Source: Subtercola frigoramans
Lineage (GTDB): Bacteria; Actinomycetota; Actinomycetes; Actinomycetales; Microbacteriaceae
NCBI RefSeq assembly: GCF_016907385.1
Contig: NZ_JAFBBU010000001.1
Coordinates: 682,001 to 746,000 of the forward strand
DNA length: 64,000 nucleotides
Reading direction: 5' to 3'
The position numbers and the translations under genes were made by a program. The notes under the pieces are model-generated. The model saw only the letters and a program-made list of their open reading frames with translations. It was not told the DNA's origin and did no database searches. Every line of letters begins with the position of its first letter. Position 1 is the stretch's first letter. Shown here in pieces: positions 53,463 to 61,690 of the stretch.

Positions 53463-53966
53463 GTGGATGATCAGGCTGAGTTGTTGCGAACACTCCACGA
53501 CCAGCATGCCCCAGCGCTCTACCGTTTCGTCGTTCGACTGACCGGCGACAGGGCGTGGGCAGAAGACGTGGTGCAGGAGACGCTGTTTCGTGCGTGGCGC
53601 AGCCCTGCGATCATCCAGAACACCGGAACGGGCGTTCAGGCGTGGCTGTTCACGGTAGCGCGCAACCTCGTCATCGACGAATTCCGCAGCGCCCGCTCGC
53701 GAAACGAGATCGGTACTGACGTTCTGCCCGAGCGGGCGAGTGCCGATCGCACCGACGAACTGCTGCAGGCGTGGCTGGTGGCCGACGCCCTGACCGACCT
53801 CACGGCGGAGCATCGCGAGGTGCTGGTGCAGGCGTACTACGGCCAGAAGTCGATCGCCGAGTTGAGCGCTCTGCTCGGCATCCCGGAGGGTACCGTCAAG
53901 TCACGCCTGCACTACGGCCTGCGTGCGGTGAAGCTCGCGCTGCAGGAGCGGGGGGTGACACGATGA
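53463..53966 (+). CDS. ECF sigma factor, SigL-like
   Basis: RNA polymerase sigma factor of about 167 residues. Region 2 (about 10-75) has YRFVVRLTGDRAWAEDVVQETLFRAW, and region 4 (about 110-165) has the helix-turn-helix SIAELSALLGIPEGTVKSRLHY. The start is uncertain: GTG at 53463 follows GGAGG by 11 nt, whereas GTG 53451 and ATG 53445 would lie at or before the expected transcription start. A membrane anti-sigma factor overlaps it by 4 bp (ATGA). Similarity of layout to mycobacterial SigL/RslA is inferred. Confidence 0.86.
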   Translation: MDDQAELLRTLHDQHAPALYRFVVRLTGDRAWAEDVVQETLFRAWRSPAIIQNTGTGVQAWLFTVARNLVIDEFRSARSRNEIGTDVLPERASADRTDELLQAWLVADALTDLTAEHREVLVQAYYGQKSIAELSALLGIPEGTVKSRLHYGLRAVKLALQERGVTR

Positions 53967-54880
53967 CAGAACCCGGTGGTGGCGGGAGTCGTGAAGGCCT
54001 CGACGTGAACGAGTTCGGCGAAGACCCCTACGCCGACAGTGATGCAGCCTATGTTCTCGGAGCACTGTCGCCGAGTGAGCGCCTGCGGTTCGAGAGGCAT
54101 CTGATCGGATGCCCGGCCTGCCGGGAGCGCGTCGGCGAGCTCGTCGGCCTTCCTGGGCTGCTGGCCACGGTTTCGGCTGAAGATGTGCTTGCTGGCGAGC
54201 TGCGCGGCGACGCTCGCAGCGAGGGTGCAGCGGTCGGTGATGCGGCAGTCGAGGTCGAAGCGGCCACGGGTGAAACCGTCGATGTGCTGCCACAGCTCCT
54301 GGGGCGTGCGCGTCGGCGGCGGAGCCTGGCTCGCCTGCGCATCGGCGCTGCGGCTGGGCTCGCCGTTGCCGCGGCAGTCATCGTGACGCTGGTGGTGGTC
54401 ATTTCGCCCGCGGTGTCGCCGCAGGGCACGACGCCGCCTGGTGCGTCGCTGCCTACACCGGCGAGCGGAACAGCGGAGCCAGTACCGCTCACCGTGGAGC
54501 ACGTGCTGCTGGTCTCCGTTCAGCCGAGCCCGCTCAGCGCGGAGGCCTCGTTCACCCCGCTGCCATGGGGCACCCGCATCGACTGGACCTGCACGTACGA
54601 TGACCAAGCCGGCCAGGCGGTCGGCAGCCTCGCCTCACCCACGCCGGAAGTGAGTTCGGGGCAGAATCCGGGTCAGCCACAGGTGGGCGCGTACTCGCGC
54701 GGCTACGCGATGGTCGTCACGGCAGTCGACGGCACCCGCACGCAGGTCGCGACCTGGTCGGCGGGGCCCGGCACGGAGGTCACGCCGACGGCCACCACGA
54801 GCATCCAGCTGGCCGACATCGCTTCGGTCACCATCGTCGCGTCAGACACGGGCCAGGTCCTGCTCGGCTCGCAGCTGTAG
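53963..54880 (+). CDS. Zinc-type transmembrane anti-sigma factor
   Basis: Partner of the ECF sigma factor, 305 residues. The cytoplasmic N-terminal domain has the ZAS motif HLIGCPACRERV (HxxxCxxC, about 41-50). A basic stretch precedes one TM helix (about 130-152). The extracellular domain is of unknown fold with Ser/Thr/Pro-rich segments. Zinc-site oxidation is a known way such proteins release their sigma factor. The ATG lies in the sigma gene's stop, giving coupled expression. Confidence 0.87.
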   Translation: MTEPGGGGSREGLDVNEFGEDPYADSDAAYVLGALSPSERLRFERHLIGCPACRERVGELVGLPGLLATVSAEDVLAGELRGDARSEGAAVGDAAVEVEAATGETVDVLPQLLGRARRRRSLARLRIGAAAGLAVAAAVIVTLVVVISPAVSPQGTTPPGASLPTPASGTAEPVPLTVEHVLLVSVQPSPLSAEASFTPLPWGTRIDWTCTYDDQAGQAVGSLASPTPEVSSGQNPGQPQVGAYSRGYAMVVTAVDGTRTQVATWSAGPGTEVTPTATTSIQLADIASVTIVASDTGQVLLGSQL

Positions 54881-54893
54881 CGCTCGGGCCCCG

Positions 54894-55505
54894 TCAGCGT
54901 GCGGGCGAGATCTGGGCCGAGTGGCGGTAGTGCTCGCCGTTCACGATCGTCGCGTGCCACTCGTGGGGGCCGTCTTCGCGGGCCGTGTGCAGCAGTACGC
55001 TGTGGGCTGCGTTCGAGATCATGGTGACCTGCGCCCCGGTGAGAGCGGTCATGGCGATACGGATGAGCGTGCCGTGAGCCACGACGATGATTCTCTTGCC
55101 GTGGTGCGTGGTGACGATGTCGGTCAGGGCGCTGGTCGATCGCCGGGCGACCTCGAGTTCGGTCTCTGCCCCGGTGAACCCACCAGGAATACGGAGAGCA
55201 TTGAGCTCCTCGGAGTCTTGAAGGCCCTCGGCGGGCCCGTAGTCGCGTTCGACCAGAGCGGGGACCTCGGCGACGACGTTGATGCCGAGTTCAGTGCCGA
55301 GGATCTCTGCGCTCTCCCGTGCGCGGGACAGCGGTGAGCAGACGATGAAGTCCCATTCGTCGACCTGCATCGCGCGAGCCGTGGCCCGCACCTGTTCGCG
55401 GCCGGTGGCGTTCAGCGGAATGTCGGATCGGCCCTGGATGCGCTTCTGGGCGTTCCAGGCCGTTTCGCCGTGCCGAACAAGGGCGAGGGTGGTCTGCGGT
55501 GTCAC
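54894..55505 (-). CDS. Histidine phosphatase family protein
   Basis: Cobalamin-phosphatase/phosphoglycerate-mutase-like enzyme of 203 residues. The phospho-His motif LVRHGETAWN stands near residue 10-19, and a second catalytic His is in VVAHGTLIR. An Arg-rich QGRSDIPLN segment completes the site. The start GTG at 55505 is preceded by GGGGA; an upstream frame of 21 codons is unlikely to be translated. The substrate is unknown. It is convergent with the anti-sigma gene. Confidence 0.85.
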   Translation of the reverse strand: MTPQTTLALVRHGETAWNAQKRIQGRSDIPLNATGREQVRATARAMQVDEWDFIVCSPLSRARESAEILGTELGINVVAEVPALVERDYGPAEGLQDSEELNALRIPGGFTGAETELEVARRSTSALTDIVTTHHGKRIIVVAHGTLIRIAMTALTGAQVTMISNAAHSVLLHTAREDGPHEWHATIVNGEHYRHSAQISPAR

Positions 55506-55669
55506 TCCCCAATTCTCGCACTTTGTTCGTGATTTGGGCCCGCTAGCGCAGCATCTCGCACCGGTCAAGCCCCTGCCCAGATGAAACGTTCCGTGTTCTG
55601 TTTGAATAGTGTCTGTCTGTAGCTACGCGGGGAGTCGCCCTTTGAGCAACAAATGGAGGCGTTGGACTT

Positions 55670-55975
55670 GTGGGCAAACTGATCTATGGCAGTTCCGGAA
55701 TCGAGGTCGTCTTCGATGACCGGGCCCTGGCTCACCTGCAGATCGTCGTCGGCAACAAGCTCAGACGCCGCGAGAGCTTCTTCTTCTCGTGGAAGGATGA
55801 CGCCGAAATGGGTTCTGGTCGCAGCAGCCTATGGCTCGACCCATCCATTCCCCTGTACTTCAAGTATTTCGGCAGCAAGGTTCCGGTGGTGAACCGGGCC
55901 TGGATCCAGGTGCTCGCCGATTCGGCCAACAGTGGTGCTGGCCTGCACTACATTCCGGAGCCCACCGACTCCTAG
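55670..55975 (+). CDS. Small conserved actinobacterial protein (DUF7882-like)
   Basis: A 101-residue protein starting MGKLIYGSSGIEVVFDD and containing a FFFSWKDD motif and a Ser-rich substrate-like stretch (SGRSSLWLDPSIPLYFKYFG). Homologues are common in Microbacteriaceae, sometimes misnamed as DNA ligases, with no known role. The GTG at 55670 follows GGAGG by about 9 nt. It is monocistronic and convergent with a GAF-ANTAR gene. Confidence 0.8.
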   Translation: MGKLIYGSSGIEVVFDDRALAHLQIVVGNKLRRRESFFFSWKDDAEMGSGRSSLWLDPSIPLYFKYFGSKVPVVNRAWIQVLADSANSGAGLHYIPEPTDS

Positions 55976-56017
55976 CCTGCGTTCCGCAGGTCTCCGGTCG
56001 TCAGCACTGCTGCCGGG

Positions 56018-56728
56018 TCACAGGGTCAGCGTGCGGTTGACGATCTCGGCAGCGACCTCGCTGAGCGGTTTCCTGGCATTGCGGGCATAGCTCCTGATCA
56101 TCGAGAACGCTTCGTTCATCTCGACGTGCTTGATGTGTGAGACCACGCCTTTGGCCTGCTCGATGACAACCCTGCTGTCGAGGGCCCGCTGGAGCTGCTC
56201 GCGCGTATCTTCGCTCTGCCGGAGCGCGCGCTCGTGCACGATGCCGATTGTAGCCATGTCTGCGAGCGCTTGCGCTGCGGCGGCGTCGGTCTCGTTGAGT
56301 TCGCCGGTGGAGTCGCTGAAGAGGTTCAGTGCGCCCATCGTGAAACCACGCAGGCGGAGCGGTACGGCGTGTACCGAGAGAAAGCCGAGGTCGAGGGCGC
56401 CGTCGCGAAAGGCGAACCAGTCCGGCCGGATCTCGCGGATGTCGGGAATCGCGACGACCGTGCCGGTGAGGTAGCACTCGACGCAGGGTCCGAGTCCGGC
56501 CCGGAGCTGGAGGATCTCGAGCAGTCGGCTTCGCTCGCTGGTCGAGGCCATGACTTCGAGAACGCCGTTCTCGTCGGCCAGCAGCAGGCCGACTGCGGCA
56601 GCGTCGAGCACGGTTGCGCAGGTGTCGACCAGCGTCTGCATCAGATCGACGACGTCGTAGCCGACGACGAGGGTGTCGGCAAGCGATACGAACGAGGCTG
56701 CGAGCAGTCCCTCTCGGGATTCCGTCAT
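56018..56728 (-). CDS. GAF and ANTAR domain protein
   Basis: Regulator of 236 residues. A GAF sensor domain (about 15-160) is followed by a C-terminal ANTAR domain (about 170-230; EQLQRALDSRVVIEQAKGVVSH is its start). ANTAR domains bind dual-hairpin RNA structures to block transcription termination. The gene lies 17 bp downstream of another GAF-ANTAR gene in the same direction. Its start is ATG with GAGGGG nearby. The signal sensed and the RNA targets are unknown. Confidence 0.9.
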   Translation of the reverse strand: MTESREGLLAASFVSLADTLVVGYDVVDLMQTLVDTCATVLDAAAVGLLLADENGVLEVMASTSERSRLLEILQLRAGLGPCVECYLTGTVVAIPDIREIRPDWFAFRDGALDLGFLSVHAVPLRLRGFTMGALNLFSDSTGELNETDAAAAQALADMATIGIVHERALRQSEDTREQLQRALDSRVVIEQAKGVVSHIKHVEMNEAFSMIRSYARNARKPLSEVAAEIVNRTLTL

Positions 56729-56745
56729 GACCGGCTCACCCCTCT

Positions 56746-57474
56746 CTATTGCTGCGCTCGGTCGTCGGTGAAATCGAGACGGCGTGAGACCACAGCGTGA
56801 GCGACTTCGCGCACGCTCCGCCCCGAAGCGAAGGCGTGCGCTCGCAGCAGGAGCAGGGCATCAGTCGACGAGACCTCCAACTGGGCGATGATCATGCCGG
56901 TCGCCTGGTGAACTTGCTTGCGCGAGAACCCGGGGCTCGGGTCGCTGTCGACGTCGGCGAGGTTCACCGAATCGTCGGCGAGCACTCTGCGCAAGACCTG
57001 CCAGGCCGCTATTTCGGTGAGGGAGACGACGTCCGAGACCTCGGTCTCGGTCAGCGTGAGTGGCTCGTGCGAGTACAGGTCGATCGACCCCACGTCGAGC
57101 CCGCCGAGCGTCAGCGGGAAGGCGAAGAGTGCGCCGATCTCGTACTCGCGGAGTGCTTTGGCAAAGACGGGCCAGGCCGGATGCTCGGTGAGCGCGAAAT
57201 TCGGAGAGAGTACTGGCTTCCTCGTTCTCAGCGCCTGCCAGCAGGGGCCCTCGCCGAGGTCGATCTGCAGCTCGTCGATCACAACAGCCTTGGGATCGGT
57301 CGCGCAGATGGTGGAGGTGCCGAGGCGCCCGCTGCCGATCGTCGACACTGCCGCGCCCGAGACGGGGGCGACCCGCAGGAACGGTCGGCAGATGCTCGCC
57401 GTACCGTCTCCTTCGTGCGCACGCGAGAGTTCACTGTGCGCGAGAAGGTACGCCTCGCGATCGTTCCCGCTCAT
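56746..57474 (-). CDS. GAF and ANTAR domain protein
   Basis: Regulator of 242 residues with the same layout as its neighbour: GAF (about 25-165, including DLGEGPCWQALRTRKPVLS) and ANTAR (about 178-235, HQATGMIIAQLEVSSTDALLLLRAHAF). The two differ widely, so the pair is old rather than a fresh duplication. A 34-residue membrane peptide ends 15 bp upstream of its ATG. No strong ribosome site precedes it, which fits translational coupling. Confidence 0.9.
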   Translation of the reverse strand: MSGNDREAYLLAHSELSRAHEGDGTASICRPFLRVAPVSGAAVSTIGSGRLGTSTICATDPKAVVIDELQIDLGEGPCWQALRTRKPVLSPNFALTEHPAWPVFAKALREYEIGALFAFPLTLGGLDVGSIDLYSHEPLTLTETEVSDVVSLTEIAAWQVLRRVLADDSVNLADVDSDPSPGFSRKQVHQATGMIIAQLEVSSTDALLLLRAHAFASGRSVREVAHAVVSRRLDFTDDRAQQ

Positions 57475-57489
57475 GGTGCGCGCCGCAGG

Positions 57490-57594
57490 CTAATCGCGGT
57501 AAGGGGACTTGACCATGGCGATGCCCGCGACGATTCCGGTGATGGCGACCCCGATCGAGAGGAAGGCGAGCAAACCGAGCAGTAGTTCTGGCAT
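57490..57594 (-). CDS. 34-residue membrane peptide
   Basis: A small frame starts with ATG 6 nt after AAGGAG and encodes MPELLLGLLAFLSIGVAI... ending in KSPYRD. One TM helix (about residues 3-27) with a basic C-terminus is predicted. It precedes the two GAF-ANTAR genes, 15 bp away, and is divergent from the PrmC-like gene. No family is recognised. The strong, well-spaced ribosome site and the hydrophobic composition make coding likely. Confidence 0.65.
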   Translation of the reverse strand: MPELLLGLLAFLSIGVAITGIVAGIAMVKSPYRD

Positions 57595-57641
57595 GTCGTT
57601 CTCCTTGAGCGAGTGCGGGTGAATCCAATTAAAGTGGCAGC

Positions 57642-58487
57642 GTGCCAGTTATGCAAACGGAGCAGGAATTCGCCCAGGTGGTCGCGCGTCTCCGAGGGGC
57701 AGGATGCGTCTTTGCCGAAGAAGAGGCGGCCCTGGTCTGTGAGGCCGCGGAGTCACCGGGTGGGCTCCAGGGGCTGGTGGACAGGCGGGTCAGCGGGGAG
57801 CCGCTGGAGTACATCCTCGGCTGGGCGGAGTTCTGCGGGCGCCGAGTCGGCGTGCGGCCGGGCGTGTTCGTTCCGCGGCGGCGGTCGGAGTACCTGGTCG
57901 AGCTGGCGCTGGAGGAGAGCCGGTCATCCGACCCGCTGGTGGTTCTCGACCTGTGCTGCGGTTCGGGGGCACTCGGGCTCGCCGTTGCCCGCGAGCGACC
58001 GGATGCCGTGCTGGTCTCGGTCGATGTCGACCCCTCGGCCGTTGCCTGCGCCCGGCAGAACCTGACGGGAGTCGGCGAGGTATTCGAGGGTGACCTGTAT
58101 GACGCGGTGCCCGAGCGCCTGAGGGGGCGGGTCACGACCCTGCTGGTCAACGCCCCGTATGTTCCGACGGAGTCGATCGAGCTGATGCCGCCGGAGGCGC
58201 GGTTGTACGAGGCTCACGTCGCACTCGACGGCGGGGGCGACGGGCTCGACGTGCAGCGACGTGTGGCGAAGGGTGCCGCGGACTGGCTCATCGAAGGGGG
58301 GAGCCTCTTCATCGAGACGAGCGCGCTGCAGGCCGAGAGAACTGCTGCGCTCTTCGGCGAGGCAGGGCTCGAATCCCGTGTCGAGTGCTCACACGAATAC
58401 GATGCGACTGTCGTGATCGCGACGATGCCTGCCAGGAGGGCGGGCCGATCATCCATTGCGCCGCGTGGTGGCCACCTGCCAGAGTGA
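57642..58487 (+). CDS. PrmC-related N5-glutamine methyltransferase
   Basis: SAM-dependent enzyme of 281 residues (278 if the ATG at 57651 is used). The SAM-binding GSGALGLA motif follows VLDLCC. The catalytic NPPY of PrmC/HemK is NAPY here, as in the PrmC-related subfamily. Its target protein is not proved to be a release factor. The start GTG lies only about 10 nt from a TAAAG-like -10 box, so a leaderless message is possible. The next gene begins within 8 bp. Confidence 0.87.
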   Translation: MPVMQTEQEFAQVVARLRGAGCVFAEEEAALVCEAAESPGGLQGLVDRRVSGEPLEYILGWAEFCGRRVGVRPGVFVPRRRSEYLVELALEESRSSDPLVVLDLCCGSGALGLAVARERPDAVLVSVDVDPSAVACARQNLTGVGEVFEGDLYDAVPERLRGRVTTLLVNAPYVPTESIELMPPEARLYEAHVALDGGGDGLDVQRRVAKGAADWLIEGGSLFIETSALQAERTAALFGEAGLESRVECSHEYDATVVIATMPARRAGRSSIAPRGGHLPE

Positions 58488-58494
58488 GGTCACT

Positions 58495-59988
58495 ATGAGC
58501 CAGACGACGACGCCACCGGCACCCGACGATCCGCAGAGCCCGCCTCAGGCCACGCCGCGGTCGCACTCTTCACAGCCCCGTCGGGCACGCGCCCACCCGA
58601 GCCGGCCCGGGCACGTGGGTACCTCGGGCCAGAACCAGCTGAACCCGATCTTCGCGCGCGAAGGCGAGGCGACGGATTTTCCGCAGAACACGCTTCCCGA
58701 CGGCGAATCCCTGCCGGAGACCGCCTATCAGATTGTGCACGACGAGGCAATGCTCGATGGTAATTCGCGGCTGAACCTCGCCACCTTCGTCGGCACCTGG
58801 ATGGATGAACAGGCCACCCGCCTCTATGCCGAGACCGTCGACAAGAACATGGTCGACAAAGACGAATACCCACAGACCGCGGCGATCGAGACGCGCTGCT
58901 GGAAGATGCTCTCGAAGCTGTGGAATGCACCCGACCCCGACAACTCGATCGGAACCTCGACGATCGGGTCGTCGGAGGCCTGCATGCTCGGCGGCCTCGC
59001 GCTCAAGCGTCGCTGGCAACAGGCTCGCCGGGCTGCAGGGAAATCGACCGAGCGGCCGAACCTGGTGCTCTCGAGCGCGGTGCAGGTGTGCTGGGAGAAG
59101 TTCTGCAACTACTGGGACGTCGAGCCGCGCTACGTGCCCATCACCGACGAGCACAAGGTTCTCGACGGGCACGACCTGGCGTCGTACGTCGACGAGAACA
59201 CGATCGGCGTCGTCGCGATCATGGGTGTGACGTACACCGGCATGTACGAGCCGGTCGCCCTGATCGCCGCGGCCCTCGACCGCATCCAGGCCGAGACTGG
59301 GCTCGACGTTCCCATCCACGTCGACGGCGCCTCGGGCGGCATGATCGCGCCGTTCCTCCAGCCGGAGCTGGTCTGGGACTTCCGGCTCGAGCGGGTGGCT
59401 TCGATCAGCACCTCGGCGCACAAGTACGGGCTCGTGTACCCGGGCCTCGGTTGGGTGATCTGGCGCACGGTCGACGACCTGCCGAGTGACCTGATCTTCG
59501 ACGTCACCTACCTCGGCGGTCACATGCCGAGTTTTGCGCTGAACTTCTCGCGACCCGGCGCGCAGGTGCTGCTGCAGTACTACCTGTTCCTGCGGCTCGG
59601 CTGGGACGGGTACTACAAGGTGCAGAAGGCCTCGCACGACGTGGCGGTGTACCTGGCGGGTGAGATCGGTGCGATGAGGGCTTTCGACCTCTGGAACGAC
59701 GGCACAGACATCCCAGTGTTCGCCTGGCAGCTTGCCAAGGGGCACACCGAGAACTGGAACCTCTACCACCTGTCCGAACGACTGCGCCTGAAGGGCTGGC
59801 TGATTCCCGCGTACCCCATGCCCGACAACCTCACCGACGTGGTGGTGCAGCGCATCGTCGTGCGCAACGGGCTGAGCCTCAACCTCGCCGAGAGCCTGAT
59901 GGTCGACATCAGGGAGGCGGTCGACTATCTCGACCGGCTCGAGTCGCCCATGCCGACCGAGGGAATGGTGTCATCGTTCACGCACTGA
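58495..59988 (+). CDS. gadB: Glutamate decarboxylase
   Basis: PLP enzyme of 497 residues that converts glutamate to GABA with proton consumption. The PLP Lys is in SISTSAHKYGLVYPG and the cofactor-binding HVDGASGG is intact. A Pro/Ser/Arg-rich stretch of about 45 residues precedes the conserved domain. The ATG at 58495 has GAGG upstream. It usually gives acid resistance. GABA transport is not obvious nearby, but a GABA aminotransferase is encoded at 42976-44322. Confidence 0.92.
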   Translation: MSQTTTPPAPDDPQSPPQATPRSHSSQPRRARAHPSRPGHVGTSGQNQLNPIFAREGEATDFPQNTLPDGESLPETAYQIVHDEAMLDGNSRLNLATFVGTWMDEQATRLYAETVDKNMVDKDEYPQTAAIETRCWKMLSKLWNAPDPDNSIGTSTIGSSEACMLGGLALKRRWQQARRAAGKSTERPNLVLSSAVQVCWEKFCNYWDVEPRYVPITDEHKVLDGHDLASYVDENTIGVVAIMGVTYTGMYEPVALIAAALDRIQAETGLDVPIHVDGASGGMIAPFLQPELVWDFRLERVASISTSAHKYGLVYPGLGWVIWRTVDDLPSDLIFDVTYLGGHMPSFALNFSRPGAQVLLQYYLFLRLGWDGYYKVQKASHDVAVYLAGEIGAMRAFDLWNDGTDIPVFAWQLAKGHTENWNLYHLSERLRLKGWLIPAYPMPDNLTDVVVQRIVVRNGLSLNLAESLMVDIREAVDYLDRLESPMPTEGMVSSFTH

Positions 59989-60029
59989 GCTCGGGCTTCT
60001 CCCTCGACGGCCGCACCTTCACCTTCGAG

Positions 60030-61370
60030 GTGTCGAGTGAGACCTCGTTCATGCCGGGCGAATTCGTCACGCTCGCTTCAGCGTCTGGCGACCTTGCCGT
60101 GGGCCACGTCGAGGCTCACTCTGTGACGGGGCCTGGCGTGACCACGGGGTTCGGCCGCCTGCTCGGCTCCGTGCATCCGGATGCCCGGCTGAACGCGCGC
60201 GGAGCCAAACCGTTCGAATCGGCGATTGTGGCCGCGGCCGACACCGCCGTGCTCGAGCTCGTGCACGAATCGGCGAAGGCGACACTCGCGGTGGGGACGC
60301 TCGCAAGCTACCCGGGCGTCGATGCGCGCCTACTGCCGCACCGCTTCAACCGGCACACCTTCTGGTGCGGGCAGAGCGGGTCGGGAAAGACCTTCGCGCT
60401 CGGCGTTCTGATCGAGCAGCTTCTCTCGCACACCGACCTGCCGGTGGTGATCTTCGACCCGAATTCGGATTTCGTGAAGCTCGACCGGGTGCGCCCGGGC
60501 GCCTCAGAAGAGGAGGCCGAGCTCCTTCGTTCGAGGGAGATCAGAATCCTGCGGCCGGATGGTGACGGCGAACACCTGCGTGCCCGGTTCACCGCACTCC
60601 CGTTCCCGGTGAAGGCGGCCCTGCTGCGTCTCGACCCGCTGCTCGATCGCGACGAGTACAACACCATGCTGCACCTTGAGGGGGCGTTCCAGAACGAAGA
60701 CACGGTAGCCCTGATGCGGCGGCTCCTGGGTTCGGAGAATCCCGGCGAACACGCCCTGGCCCTGCGCATCGACAACCTGAATGTGCTCGCATGGAGTGTT
60801 TGGGCGCGGGAGGAGGTCGCGGCCACCGAGGTCATCGTCGACCGCCCCAACGCCACCGTGCTCGACCTCGGCGGGTTCGAGTTCGCCGAAGAACCCCTGA
60901 TCGCGGCGCTGTCGGTGCTTGACGACCTGTGGGCGCGCCGCGAAGAACGCCGCCCCATTCTCATCGTGATCGATGAGGCCCACAACCTTTGCTCGCCTGA
61001 CCTCACCTCGCCCCTGCAGGTCGCCATCCGTGAGCAGATCATGCAGATTGCCGCAGAGGGCAGAAAGTTCGGCCTGTGGTTGCTCCTGTCGACCCAGCGC
61101 CCCTCGAAGGTGCACCCGAGCATCATCTCGCAGTGCGACAACCTCGCGCTCATGAAGATGAGTTCGCCCCACGACCTCGAAGAACTCGGAACGATCTTCG
61201 GCTTCGCTCCGGCGGCGCTGGTCTCGCAGTCTCCGAATTTCCGCCAGGGTGAGGCGCTCTTTGCTGGCGGGTTCGCCCCGGGCCCGGTGATCGTGCAGGT
61301 GCGCGACCGCCTCACCGTCGAAGGCGGCGTCGACGTACCGGTACCGCTGAGGGGCCCCGTCAGCGGGTGA
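60030..61370 (+). CDS. HerA/VirB4-like ATP-binding protein
   Basis: ATPase of about 446 residues of the DUF87/HerA type. A beta-barrel N-terminal domain is followed by Walker A GQSGSGKTFALG (about 114-125) and Walker B ILIVIDEAHNLC (about 310-321). An arginine finger-like segment STQRPSKVHPSII is present. HerA-like ATPases pump DNA or act with nucleases. The start is not clear: GTG at 60030 lacks a ribosome site, and the reading frame stays open upstream with plausible coding sequence (SGFSLDGRTFTFEV), starting perhaps at CTG 59985, which overlaps the gadB stop. Confidence 0.83.
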   Translation: MSSETSFMPGEFVTLASASGDLAVGHVEAHSVTGPGVTTGFGRLLGSVHPDARLNARGAKPFESAIVAAADTAVLELVHESAKATLAVGTLASYPGVDARLLPHRFNRHTFWCGQSGSGKTFALGVLIEQLLSHTDLPVVIFDPNSDFVKLDRVRPGASEEEAELLRSREIRILRPDGDGEHLRARFTALPFPVKAALLRLDPLLDRDEYNTMLHLEGAFQNEDTVALMRRLLGSENPGEHALALRIDNLNVLAWSVWAREEVAATEVIVDRPNATVLDLGGFEFAEEPLIAALSVLDDLWARREERRPILIVIDEAHNLCSPDLTSPLQVAIREQIMQIAAEGRKFGLWLLLSTQRPSKVHPSIISQCDNLALMKMSSPHDLEELGTIFGFAPAALVSQSPNFRQGEALFAGGFAPGPVIVQVRDRLTVEGGVDVPVPLRGPVSG

Positions 61371-61644
61371 GCAGCGTCTGGCGCTCCGGATGCTCGTCGA
61401 ACCATTGGCCGACATACCAGCACATCGGAATGACCGGAAGCGTCGAGCTGTGCTCGACGTCATCCATTGCGAACGTGACGACCTCGCCGGCGAGCCCCTG
61501 GCCCCGGAGTTTCGGGTCGGTGAAGGTGTGCGTGAACGAGATGCTGTCAGCCCGCTCGATGTAGTCGGCGGCGCTCGCGAGCGCGCCGTCGATGCGGAGC
61601 TCGTAGCGGTGGCGCCCCGTGTCGTGGATGAGTTCGCGTGCCAT
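61360..61644 (-). CDS. Small GNAT-like N-acetyltransferase (Gcn5 type, COG2388-like)
   Basis: A 94-residue protein with the short GNAT core: ISFTHTFTDPKLRGQGLAGEVVTFAM supplies the acetyl-CoA loop (RGQGLA) and a C-terminal CWYVGQWFDEHPE segment is typical of this small acetyltransferase group. Its 3' end overlaps the ATPase gene by 11 bp in a convergent arrangement. A 48-bp tandem repeat begins 47 bp upstream of its start, which may affect its transcription. Confidence 0.82.
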   Translation of the reverse strand: MARELIHDTGRHRYELRIDGALASAADYIERADSISFTHTFTDPKLRGQGLAGEVVTFAMDDVEHSSTLPVIPMCWYVGQWFDEHPERQTLLTR

Positions 61645-61690
61645 GCTTCCAGCCTACGTGCATCGTCGGTTGCGTAGGCGAGCGCGGCGA

